A stretch of DNA of 48,415 nt from contig JAJYZF010000026.1 in assembly GCA_021800165.1 (NCBI GenBank), positions 1-48,415 of the forward strand, written 5' to 3'. The notes under the pieces were generated by a model. The model was not told the DNA's origin. It saw nothing but the letters and a program-made list of their open reading frames with translations, and did no database searches. Both the position numbers and the translations under genes were made by a program. How positions within the stretch are numbered: position 1 is the stretch's first letter; every line of letters starts with the position of its first letter. Source of the DNA: Planctomycetota bacterium. GTDB lineage: Bacteria > Planctomycetota > Phycisphaerae > WQYP01. This document shows positions 37,839 through 48,415 of this stretch, one piece after another.

Positions 37839-38050
37839 AAATTAACATAACGGACCCTGACATTTTAGGATCGCTCCCGGCCCTGCGGTGGGCCGCCCGA
37901 CGGGCTCGCGAACTGGCTGTAAGAACCGGTACGCCGTGCTACATTATGCCCGGCGGCAGGATAATCAACATCGCCGCGGGTACCCGCCCCGAAAACCGGC
38001 GTAAACCCTCCCCAAAACCACGCCGAAAAAGGAGCGGAGCTGCCCGATGA
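37829..38050 (+). CDS. small basic protein in the defence operon
   Basis: A 73-residue protein, MAMKINITDPDILGSLPALR followed by an Ala/Arg-rich helix, a short beta-like segment (TPCYIMPGGRIINI) and a very basic tail (PKPRRKRSGAAR). AGGAGGAAACCC directly precedes the first ATG, making this the best ribosome site in the operon. The layout resembles small antitoxin- or adaptor-like proteins, but I cannot name a family. Its stop (TGA 38048-38050) overlaps an ATG at 38047. Confidence 0.65.
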   Translation: MAMKINITDPDILGSLPALRWAARRARELAVRTGTPCYIMPGGRIINIAAGTRPENRRKPSPKPRRKRSGAAR

Positions 38051-38084
38051 TATCAACCTCGCACATCAAAGAAAGAAGCCGGCA

Positions 38085-38088
<4 letters not shown>
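38047..38088 (+). CDS. 13-codon relay ORF before the methyltransferase
   Basis: MISTSHIKERSRQ starts in the stop of the 73-residue gene (ATGA) and stops at TGA 38086-38088, overlapping the methyltransferase ATG at 38085 (ATGA). It is too short to be judged a protein gene; it is listed because both ends couple exactly to real genes. Confidence 0.25.
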
Positions 38089-41288
<3,200 letters not shown>

Positions 41289-41359
41289 AATCTGGGCCGA
41301 TCGAAGCCAAGTGAATTTATGGCGAAAACCGTGTACCGCTAAAGGTGACACGGCCACTT

Positions 41360-42274
41360 TCAAAGAAGAATCCCCATGCTGTGCGGGTCCGATTGCCAAG
41401 GTACAGGCTTGAGGTTTCGCTTGGATTCCGCGTCTGCCTCAGTCAAAAATTGCGCAAGTTTGCATGGGCCTTTATTGTCCACCGACAAGTATTCGGTATT
41501 TTCATTCTGAGCGAATATTGTCTCCGCGTAGTATGCCGTCATACCATTGATCAGTGCTGTGCGGAAACGCAAACTGTGGGGGAACCGAAAACCGGTTTTC
41601 GGCCGGGATCCGATCAATGCGAGCGTCGGTGCCAGGGGCAGCGTCACGAACTCGGCGTCCGGCCAACCGGCAGGTTCGCCAGATGAGGCGGGGCCGCATA
41701 CATCCGGCACGCGAACATAAATTCCGACCGGACGTGACGAGGTTACGAACTGGTTCGACGGGAGCGTTTCTTCCAGCGACCACTTAAGTTCTTTCGCCAC
41801 TGGGATGATGCGCTTCGCCCTCTCGATGACCCCAAGGGCACCACCGCTACGGTAGTATGGCGGTGATGGTAGCAACTGCCCCGTGTCAACCCACTGGTCC
41901 AGCACGCCCGCGATCTTCATCGCATCCGGTGTGCGTGTAGCCTGATAGGCAACATATTCAATCAGTATATTTCGGCTGGCCGTGTCTGCTGGTAGTCGCC
42001 TTTGCTGTAGCACCGACGAAATCACGTGACTCGAATGGCTGTCGATTTCACTTAGGTGCTCCTCAACCAAGAGCGGATCGCCCAGCGTATCATCACGATT
42101 CAAGTTGCACTCGTACGCGACTGCATCCGGCTTTATCGAGGCCCACTGGATATCCTGGTAGTCCGGTGCGTATTTCTTGACAAAACAGAAACGTACTCGC
42201 TCGTCAGCACCGCAAAAATGTTGCAGATAGAAACGCGGTACGTAGTGATGTTTTTTGGATTCATGGGCAACCAT
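41360..42274 (-). CDS. DUF4238 protein
   Basis: A 304-residue protein whose N-terminus carries the hallmark KKHHYVPRFYLQHF of DUF4238. The rest follows the family layout: a region with GDPLLVEEHLSEIDS near residues 64-78 and a Tyr/Phe-rich helical part. The function of DUF4238 is unknown; it is common in accessory and defence regions. It lies on the opposite strand to the methyltransferase and the DUF499 gene, within the block that separates them. A small membrane-protein gene lies 48 bp upstream on the same strand, so the two probably form an operon. Confidence 0.75.
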   Translation of the reverse strand: MVAHESKKHHYVPRFYLQHFCGADERVRFCFVKKYAPDYQDIQWASIKPDAVAYECNLNRDDTLGDPLLVEEHLSEIDSHSSHVISSVLQQRRLPADTASRNILIEYVAYQATRTPDAMKIAGVLDQWVDTGQLLPSPPYYRSGGALGVIERAKRIIPVAKELKWSLEETLPSNQFVTSSRPVGIYVRVPDVCGPASSGEPAGWPDAEFVTLPLAPTLALIGSRPKTGFRFPHSLRFRTALINGMTAYYAETIFAQNENTEYLSVDNKGPCKLAQFLTEADAESKRNLKPVPWQSDPHSMGILL

Positions 42275-42322
42275 ACACGCTCTCCAGCATTGGCCTCGAA
42301 CCGTATAAAATCTGTCAGCGCA

Positions 42323-42760
42323 TCAGCGGCAGATTCGCGGGAATAAATAAATACAGTACCAGATGCGATGCGTAGCCAACAGCACCCCCACCAAAAAGCT
42401 GCCGATAAATTCCGCTGCCCATGATACCAGAACGAGCAGCGCCTTCTTCCATGGGTCGGGTTCCCGCTCCGCTGACATGGCGATCTGCTTAGCTTGGTCA
42501 AGACAACAGGATTCAATTTGCCGGGGTTTGTCAAGCAACAGGCCGACCCCCGACCCGGGGCCCGCACTGTGGCGCACCTTGCGGAGACGTGGGTTAGATG
42601 CTGGTTCCAGCAGACCGGGTAAGCGCCCACCTAACAGCCCCCCGACGGTACGCCCGAGCAGCACGGCCAGATTCGACTTCCGGCATATAGGCGGAAAAAA
42701 AGCTAATGAGTAAAAACCAGCGGTAGCTCCGACCGCTATCTGCACTTTTCCATTTGGCAT
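42323..42760 (-). CDS. small membrane protein, glycine-zipper-like
   Basis: A 145-residue protein I do not recognise. It has hydrophobic segments near the N-terminus (QIAVGATAGFYSLAFF), a Gly-rich segment (AVLLGRTVGGLLGGRLPGLL) and a C-terminal hydrophobic stretch (LVLVSWAAEFIGSFLVGVLL). GGAG lies 6 nt before the ATG at 42760, which decides against 42805. Paired with DUF4238 it might act as a membrane effector; this is inference from position only. Confidence 0.5.
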   Translation of the reverse strand: MPNGKVQIAVGATAGFYSLAFFPPICRKSNLAVLLGRTVGGLLGGRLPGLLEPASNPRLRKVRHSAGPGSGVGLLLDKPRQIESCCLDQAKQIAMSAEREPDPWKKALLVLVSWAAEFIGSFLVGVLLATHRIWYCIYLFPRICR

Positions 42761-42850
42761 CGCAATCTCCAAATATAAAGGCTCGCCACCATAAATTGTA
42801 TCCATTTGAGTTTATAATACAATATATGGTCGGGAGGGGTACTCGGTGAA

Positions 42851-42973
42851 TGGTGTAACTCTTATTGTTGGCGACCGGTGGTTTCTGGCCCGCAACCGGA
42901 CGACCCAGCCGCTTGCGGGTTAGCATGGTTCGGCAGCAAATAACGTAACCGCCAACAATAGGAGTTACACCCC
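42851..42973. mobile_element. MITE-like element with 22-bp terminal inverted repeats
   Basis: GGTGTAACTCTTATTGTTGG at 42852 (continuing to 42873) and its reverse complement at 42950-42971 match at 21 of 22 positions. CGGTGAA occurs immediately outside on both sides (42844-42850 and 42974-42980), as expected for a 7-bp target-site duplication. A second nested inverted repeat (CCCGCAA 42889-42895 / TTGCGGG 42913-42919) lies within. No ORF is inside, so transposition would need a transposase in trans. It sits between two divergent genes. Confidence 0.65.
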
Positions 42974-43085
42974 CGGTGAACGGTTCGGCTAGTCATCCGT
43001 GATATCGGCGAGTCTGTCTTAGACGCTCCGTTGGTGGTATTTCGGATGTAGCGAAGGATCGGCTGAGAAGATGAAGGATAAAGCA

Positions 43086-43525
43086 ATGTTATATTCATAC
43101 GAAGGCACTATCCAAACGGGCATGGGTGCGGCGACGGGAAAACTTAAGAGACAAATTCCCATGATTGCACAGGAATTTCCGGAAATTGTAGGCTGTTACT
43201 GCGGCACGATTAATATAAAGCTCGACAATTTACATTCCCTATTGCATCGCCGGACTTTATAACGGCACCAATTGCTTGGAGGGACGACGCGGGAAGCAAG
43301 CAATGTGGTACTGAGATATTCCACTTCACGCGGATTGGTTTGCAGCCGACAAAGAACGCGCCAACGTATTGGGCGCGGATTCATGGACCGCAGCAAAGCG
43401 CCCATCGAGAAGAACCGGGGTACATCGAAATCATTGCTCGCACAAAGCTGGAGAATTGCATTGCAGGAAATCACAGCATCATGTTCATCGAAGTTATTAA
43501 GGTCGCTCCGGTATCGCGGCAATAG
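43086..43525 (+). pseudogene. frameshifted gene with DUF120-like GTxN motif
   Basis: The frame begins at the ATG at 43086 (AAGGA, 7 nt upstream) with MLYSYEGTIQTGMGAATGKL and continues to GCYCGTINIKLDN. It then fails in the frame ending at 43262. A second frame without stops takes over between about 43229 and 43525: FPIASPDFITAPIAWRDD ... GYIEIIARTKLENCIAGN. One-base insertion or deletion near 43228-43240 explains this. The GTINIKLDN block recalls the GTLNVxL motif of CTP-dependent riboflavin kinase (DUF120)-type proteins, but this is weak. Its original role in the island is unknown. Confidence 0.55.
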
Positions 43526-43662
43526 GATAAATACCGAGTTTCTTCTGGTACGAAAAAATAAAATTCCGGTAGAAATTGTTGGCAGAAATTGCCGGGATGG
43601 GTTATTTTTAGCCATAAGATAATCCTTTGTGATCGCTGCCCCTGCAATAAATGGAGTTGACA

Positions 43663-46473
43663 ATGGAACCCTGGTACAAAATCGCCACCCCGCGCAAGGA
43701 AGTTCGCGAAGGCCGATCTTTCAACCCGGATGAATTTGCCATCCACCTGGAACAGGTGATCGGTAAAACCGCACCGGAAGATTACCGCGATCCACGGCAA
43801 TTTTTTGCCCGCACTTGTTTTACGCGGGCGTTGCGCGAACATACGGGCATGGTGCTGCGTCGCCTAAGCGGGCAGACAACAAACACCGCACCGGTCATGA
43901 CGCTGATCACCCAGTTCGGCGGCGGTAAAACTCATACGCTGGCGGCGATGTACCACTTGGCAACAGGTGGACCGGAAACGGCCGGATACACGGGCGTTGG
44001 TGCACTTCTCGATCAGGCGGGTTTGGCGGGCCTGCCGGAAGCCCGCGTGGCCGCATTTGTCGGCAATGCCTGGGATCCGAAAGAAGGTCGTGAAACGCCT
44101 TGGATCGATATCGCCCGGCAACTGGCCGGCGAAAAAGGTATCGCCGAGCTGGGCCCATCAGCCAAAACCACGCCGCCGGGTACGGAGGCTCTTAACCGCA
44201 TATTTCAGGCGGCCAATGCCCCGGTGTTGCTGCTCTTCGATGAAGTGCTGAATTTTCTCAACCGCCATCGCCACATGGCTGACCAATTTCATGCCTTCAT
44301 CCAGAATTTGACTGTGGCCACCACCGGTGCCACGCGCTGCGCGGCGGTCATCAGTCTGCCGCGCAGCCAGGTGGAAATGACCGATTGGGACATGCAGTGG
44401 CAAGACAAAATCACCAAGGTGGTCCGCCGCGTAGCCAAAGACCTGATCGCCAATGATGAGGCGGAAATCAGCGAAGTGGTACGGCGGCGGTTGTTTGAAG
44501 AGCCGGAAATCGAAGATGCCCGCCGCACCTTGGATCGCGTCAGAAAGAGCGTTTCAAAAAGCTATGCGGATTGGTGCTTCGAGCGCCGGGCCCAATTGCC
44601 GCCGGAATGGACAGCGGTTGATACGGCGGTAACCGAGTCCAAGGCCAGGGAGCATCTGCGGAGCCGGTTCGAAGTATGTCATCCTTTTCACCCCGCCACA
44701 CTCTCCGTCTTTCAGCGGAAGTGGCAGGCTTTATCACAGTATCAGCAGACCCGCGGCACGCTAGCCATGCTGGCCCAATGGATTTCCTGGGCGTACCGGA
44801 CGGGCTTTACCGAAGCCCGCCGCGAGCCGCTGATTACGCTCGGCTCGGCTCCGCTGGATGTGCCGGAATTCCGCGGCGTGGTTTTGGGACAACTGGGCGA
44901 TTCGCGCTTGATGGCGGCCATTGAGGCGGACATCGCGGGTATTCACTCTCACGCCCGCACGCTGGATGCCGATAGCAAGGGGGCGCTTAGGGGTGTTCAC
45001 CGGCGTGTGGCCACCGCCATATTGTTTGAATCATCCGGCGGCCAAGTTGATAAGGTCGCCCACTTGCCGGAGCTGCGTTTCGCCCTCGGGGAGCCGGAGG
45101 TGGACACCACTACCGTAGATAACGCGGCGCTCGCCTTGGAGGCCAAGTCGTACTTTATCCGCAAAATCGGCTCAGATGGCTTCCGGATCAGCCACCAGCC
45201 GACCATGAAAAAGGTGGTCAGCGATCGGCGGGCATCGCTCGATGAGCAATCGGAAATCAAACCCGCCATGCATAAGCTCATTGAAGAACAATTCCGGCGG
45301 GGCACGAGCCTGCCAGTTATGTGCTTCCCGGAAGATGGTGCTGCCGTACCGGACAATCCGAAACTGATTTTGGTAATTTTGGATCCCACACAGGAATGGA
45401 CCAGCCAGGCGGCGCTACGCCGGCAGCTCGCCGATTGGACGAAATTACGGGGCAAAAGCCCGCGTCTTTATCCGGGCGCGATTGTATGGTGTGCAAAAAA
45501 GCCGGGGCGTGATTTACGTGAAACGGTTGAAACATGGCTGGCGTGGAAACGCGTGCAGCAGGAAGTTACCGATGGCGTGTTGGGGACGGATTTTGACCAA
45601 ACGGATCGGGCTGAGATTCGCGGCAAACTCGCCGAGGCCGAAGAGATAGCCAAACAGGAAGTTTGGGGCGGCTACCGTTTCGCCATTATTGCTGACGCGA
45701 AAGAGCCGGATGGCCTGGCCGTCATCGACCTTGGGGCGGGCCATTCTTCCAGTGGCGAGTCGCTCACAGGCCGGGTAATCACGGCCATGAAATCCAAGGC
45801 AATGCTGAACGATTCGGTTGGCGTCGGCTACCTCGAACGCAACTGGCCGCCGGCGCTGAAAGAGTCCGGCGCGTGGCCGCTGGGAAGCCTGCGGCAAAGT
45901 TTTCTGAACGGTTCGTTGACGCGCCTCGTGGATCCAGACGCCGCATTGCGTGGCAAAATTGTGGAATTTGTTCGCAATGGCTACTTTGGCCTGGCGTCAG
46001 GGCCTAAGCCAGGCAGTCAATATGATCGCGTCTGGTGCGACGAACCCATATCGCCGGATGAGGTTGCCTTCGACTCCGGCGTATTTCTACTGAGTGCCGA
46101 CAAGGCTCGCGGTTTGAAAAATCCTGCCAGGCAGAATCGGGAGGCCGCGGCGGGTGCGCAATCCACCGGCTTGTTTACGCCAACAGCGGCTGATGGACCG
46201 CCTGAAACGGCTGGCTTGACACCAACGCCGGCAACCTGGCAACCCGCCGGCATCAAAGCCGACCGTACCTACCGCATTGTCGGCGATGTTCCGCCGGAAC
46301 TCTGGAACCGTCTGGGAACCAAGATTCTGCCCAAACTTCGCGCTGGTGCGAATTTGCATGTCGGCATTGAATTCAGCGTCGCCGTAGAGGCTGACTCAGC
46401 CAGTGCGTTTGAATCGGACATCCGCCGGATTCTCGACGATCTTGGCCTGGCCGGCCAGGTGCGGGTGGAATGA
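43663..46473 (+). CDS. DUF499 ATPase, defence-type
   Basis: A 936-residue P-loop protein. TQFGGGKTHTLAAMYHL (Lys about 89) is the Walker A and APVLLLFDEVLNFL (Asp about 192) the Walker B, as in the DUF499 family of AAA-like ATPases. A central region with CHPFHPATLSVFQRKW and a C-terminal domain containing TYRIVGDVPPELWNRLGTK are also typical. GGAG 6 nt before the ATG at 43663 decides the start over 43651. DUF499 proteins are repeatedly found with DUF1156 methylases and SNF2 helicases in phage-defence islands; here the module is complete but interrupted by 2.3 kb. The stop overlaps the HNH gene as ATGA. A direct biochemical role is unproven. Confidence 0.85.
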   Translation: MEPWYKIATPRKEVREGRSFNPDEFAIHLEQVIGKTAPEDYRDPRQFFARTCFTRALREHTGMVLRRLSGQTTNTAPVMTLITQFGGGKTHTLAAMYHLATGGPETAGYTGVGALLDQAGLAGLPEARVAAFVGNAWDPKEGRETPWIDIARQLAGEKGIAELGPSAKTTPPGTEALNRIFQAANAPVLLLFDEVLNFLNRHRHMADQFHAFIQNLTVATTGATRCAAVISLPRSQVEMTDWDMQWQDKITKVVRRVAKDLIANDEAEISEVVRRRLFEEPEIEDARRTLDRVRKSVSKSYADWCFERRAQLPPEWTAVDTAVTESKAREHLRSRFEVCHPFHPATLSVFQRKWQALSQYQQTRGTLAMLAQWISWAYRTGFTEARREPLITLGSAPLDVPEFRGVVLGQLGDSRLMAAIEADIAGIHSHARTLDADSKGALRGVHRRVATAILFESSGGQVDKVAHLPELRFALGEPEVDTTTVDNAALALEAKSYFIRKIGSDGFRISHQPTMKKVVSDRRASLDEQSEIKPAMHKLIEEQFRRGTSLPVMCFPEDGAAVPDNPKLILVILDPTQEWTSQAALRRQLADWTKLRGKSPRLYPGAIVWCAKKPGRDLRETVETWLAWKRVQQEVTDGVLGTDFDQTDRAEIRGKLAEAEEIAKQEVWGGYRFAIIADAKEPDGLAVIDLGAGHSSSGESLTGRVITAMKSKAMLNDSVGVGYLERNWPPALKESGAWPLGSLRQSFLNGSLTRLVDPDAALRGKIVEFVRNGYFGLASGPKPGSQYDRVWCDEPISPDEVAFDSGVFLLSADKARGLKNPARQNREAAAGAQSTGLFTPTAADGPPETAGLTPTPATWQPAGIKADRTYRIVGDVPPELWNRLGTKILPKLRAGANLHVGIEFSVAVEADSASAFESDIRRILDDLGLAGQVRVE

Positions 46474-47843
46474 GGGCGATTGGCATGGACGCTTCCAATT
46501 CAACCATCCGTTGTCTTCTCTGCGCGGCCGCGCTGACCGAACAAAACAAAACCCATGAGCATGCCATCTTACGTGCAATTGGTGGGCGGATTGAATCCGA
46601 TCGTATTACGTGCAGCGCGTGTAATAATGCGACCGGTTCGAAGATCGACAAATACCTTGCTGACGCTTATTTCGCCGTCGTCGGCGTACTTCGGGAGTTT
46701 CTGCCCGCCGACAGTGATGTGATTGGCAAAGGAGTAGGCACGGCCATCCTTCGGATCGGAGAAAAAGATTTCAGGACAAAGATGCCGCTTGACCCTGTGC
46801 GATGCGCGAAAGGGAATTACATCGCGACGGGACCTGAGGGGGAAAAGTCGGTGGCCACAATGAGCCAGAGGAAACTCGGATCTGCCTATGCTCAGGCCGT
46901 CAAAATTGGTCACGCGAAATACGGCGATGGAAAGTATCGAATCGAATCGGTGGGTCCCGGACCGCCGCCTTTCTTGGCGAGGTGCGGCGACCATCTTCCC
47001 GGATCGATCGGCGTCCAATGCAGCGCCCTAAAGGCCGGCATTCTGACACTTGCGGCCCTTGGCGCGGAAACGCATGGCATCGACCTCCGGTCGCCAGGGT
47101 TCGATTGCATTCGCCAAACAATTAAGGCGGTCAATGACACCCCGGCGAGCGATGGCACCCAGGTGCAAGTTCCCATTCTGCCTAAGGCGAAGCACGGAGT
47201 CTGCCTCGGGCTGCACCAACAGCTACTGCCCCAATTGACGAATTTGCGGAGATTTTCGAGCTTTCCAGCCACTGATTTTGAGCATTTCATCGTGTTGTCA
47301 GGCAATGCGGCCACCCAGACCCTTGAACTCTTTGTCGTGCTATTCGCTGCGCATGTTTTCGCATTCCGTTTAACAAACGACTGGCAGAAAGGCGACATCG
47401 TACTCTTGGCTGTCAACGGGATTTTGAAAAACTCTGGCCACTCGAAACTCGAACGCCTGCGAGCCAATCCTTTACCCGTCCATGCTCGCAGCGTCCCGAA
47501 ATCTGGGGCGGACCCGGCGCAGCGTACGCCTGCGCTAGAACTGCTAGCGCGAGCGAATGCGTACCAGTTTCGCCATTCGAAGCAGGTTCGGGAGATTATT
47601 CGCAATAGCGTTCGCATCTTCGGTACGTTGAACGAAGCGGTGCGAAAACTGATCGAGGGTCTCAACCTGCGTGAAGCCGAAAAGGAATTGATCCAAAACA
47701 AGTGTGCGAAGTTTGCGGCGGAGGCAACTGACACCAGAGGCAGTGCCCCTACCGATGACCAAATTGACCAAGCCGCCAACGACATCGCCCAATTAATTGA
47801 CGAACGGGCCGATCGCGGTATTTTTCCGTCGCGTTATGATTGA
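46470..47843 (+). CDS. HNH endonuclease-like protein coupled to the ATPase
   Basis: A 457-residue protein. The N-terminal 55 residues carry CLLC (Cys15, Cys18), KTHEHAILRAIGG (His29, Glu30, His31) and CSACNN (Cys48, Cys51, Asn52), fitting an HNH_5-type zinc-stabilised nuclease. The remaining 400 residues match nothing I know and end in a charged helical tail. The ATG overlaps the DUF499 stop (ATGA), so the two products are probably made together. A nuclease coupled to the ATPase of a methylase-helicase system is the natural candidate for the cleavage step; this is inference. Confidence 0.75.
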   Translation: MRAIGMDASNSTIRCLLCAAALTEQNKTHEHAILRAIGGRIESDRITCSACNNATGSKIDKYLADAYFAVVGVLREFLPADSDVIGKGVGTAILRIGEKDFRTKMPLDPVRCAKGNYIATGPEGEKSVATMSQRKLGSAYAQAVKIGHAKYGDGKYRIESVGPGPPPFLARCGDHLPGSIGVQCSALKAGILTLAALGAETHGIDLRSPGFDCIRQTIKAVNDTPASDGTQVQVPILPKAKHGVCLGLHQQLLPQLTNLRRFSSFPATDFEHFIVLSGNAATQTLELFVVLFAAHVFAFRLTNDWQKGDIVLLAVNGILKNSGHSKLERLRANPLPVHARSVPKSGADPAQRTPALELLARANAYQFRHSKQVREIIRNSVRIFGTLNEAVRKLIEGLNLREAEKELIQNKCAKFAAEATDTRGSAPTDDQIDQAANDIAQLIDERADRGIFPSRYD

Positions 47844-47872
47844 CAATGGGGGGGCGCTTATACGGTGCAGCC

Positions 47873-47893
47873 AGCGCACAAGTGCGTTGTTTT
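47873..47893 (+). terminator. possible intrinsic terminator
   Basis: A short hairpin (AGCGCAC / GTGCGTT, two-base loop) is followed by GTTTT, 30 nt after the HNH stop. The T tract is short. Confidence 0.4.
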
Positions 47894-48132
47894 GCTTCTG
47901 CCTTCCCTACCCGCTACTACGCATTAGGGGCCGTCAAGAAATAACCCGTATCATCCGACTGGCCATTTTCGGCATCTGGCAAGGCGTAAAGGGCGCTCTC
48001 CCTGACCGCTGATCGCACCCCGCAGCTTGCGTCTATCAATCATCTTCGTCCTTTGTGTACCTTCGTGTCCATCGTGGTGAATTTTCGTCGTTTCCCCCAA
48101 CTCGCGGTTCTCAGCCGCGTCCCCAACTCCTG

Positions 48133-48183
48133 TTGAGCCATGGAAGGCGAAATCCCGATGGGACAAGGAGCAAGCCATCGGGA
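48133..48183. repeat. third copy of the palindromic repeat near the right end of the island
   Basis: GTTGAGCCATGG, GGCGAAATCCCGATG and AAGCCATCGGGAA correspond to segments of the tandem unit at 30186-30279, with the same CCCGATG/CATCGGG hairpin. The rest of the gap 47844-48403 (560 bp) has no gene. It contains a low-complexity string (48038-48080) of a type that recurs between genes in many such genomes. Confidence 0.65.
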
Positions 48184-48403
48184 ACTCCCGTCTGGCTTCC
48201 CCTTATCTCCCTCCATACCTTTCCTACTACTATCCAGCGGAACCCCCAGCTACCGGTCGCGCTGCCCTGTGCAGCCGAGCCGCGTTCCGCCTGACCGCAG
48301 GCCCCAAACCGCCCGCGATCACTGACAAGTAAATACGTACCCCGCCGCGTGGCCCCGCCGAAGCCACAGGCCAGGCACCACACCAAAATAAGGAATTCGA
48401 CCC

Positions 48404-48415
48404 ATGCCCATGTTG
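48404..48415 (+). CDS. start of a gene running off the right edge
   Basis: ATGCCCATGTTG begins 9 nt after AAGGA, a plausible ribosome site, but only four codons are inside the window. Nothing can be said about the product. Confidence 0.3.

Noticed and set aside
46910..47785. 291-residue minus-strand ORF antisense to the HNH gene
   Set aside because: The plus-strand frame has the HNH motif and an ATGA link to DUF499; the antisense frame has neither.

Overview
The window looks like chromosomal DNA of a planctomycete, probably of the Phycisphaerae. This is inference from three things: the mix of families (two GH29 fucosidases, a GH51 arabinofuranosidase, a single-chain indolepyruvate oxidoreductase), the G+C-rich coding sequence, and dispersed palindromic repeats that encode TGFQPV...QDAHA-type peptides inside proteins. 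No rRNA or tRNA gene and no CRISPR array was seen.

Bases 1-29,900 are largely ordinary chromosome. An IS66-family transposase runs off the left edge. It is followed by sugar and housekeeping genes: fucosidase, TPC-type metal P-ATPase, second fucosidase, exported TlpA-like redoxin, aroB-dprA (ATGA-coupled), NUDIX hydrolase, APC permease, GH51 enzyme, nucleoside hydrolase and ribokinase. Next come a 1239-residue indolepyruvate:ferredoxin oxidoreductase, an MFS transporter fused to an acyltransferase-like domain with altered catalytic motifs, a lipoprotein, an exported SH3-domain protein and a metallo-beta-lactamase-fold protein that has lost most metal ligands. A minus-strand operon encodes a halogenase-like flavoprotein, a ketosynthase and a chain-length-factor-like partner. 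ychF closes this part.

Bases 29,900-48,200 are an accessory island. The last 38 bp of ychF plus 42 bp downstream recur 4,185 bp away (77/80 identical), so a segment is bracketed by what look like attachment-site copies. That segment holds a helicase remnant lacking its motor domain and carrying a one-base frameshift, an AlbA/Schlafen-type ATP-binding protein and further gene debris. Just after the second repeat copy a strong promoter drives a defence-type operon: SNF2 helicase with DUF3883, tiny ORFs chained by ATGA overlaps, and a DUF1156 DNA methyltransferase that has absorbed four in-frame repeat copies. After an inserted block (DUF4238 gene, small membrane protein, a MITE-like element, a frameshifted gene) come a DUF499 ATPase and an ATGA-coupled HNH protein. 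Helicase, methylase and ATPase together match the candidate phage-defence type I remember as Hma. The small ORFs, the HNH partner and the neighbouring helicase remnant are the less familiar parts.

Sugar genes plausibly feed catabolism: GH29 and GH51 enzymes release fucose and arabinose, while nucleoside hydrolase and ribokinase convert nucleosides to ribose 5-phosphate. The island genes plausibly act together on DNA: modification by the methylase, and translocation or cleavage by helicase, ATPase and HNH protein. All functions are read from sequence motifs; none was tested.
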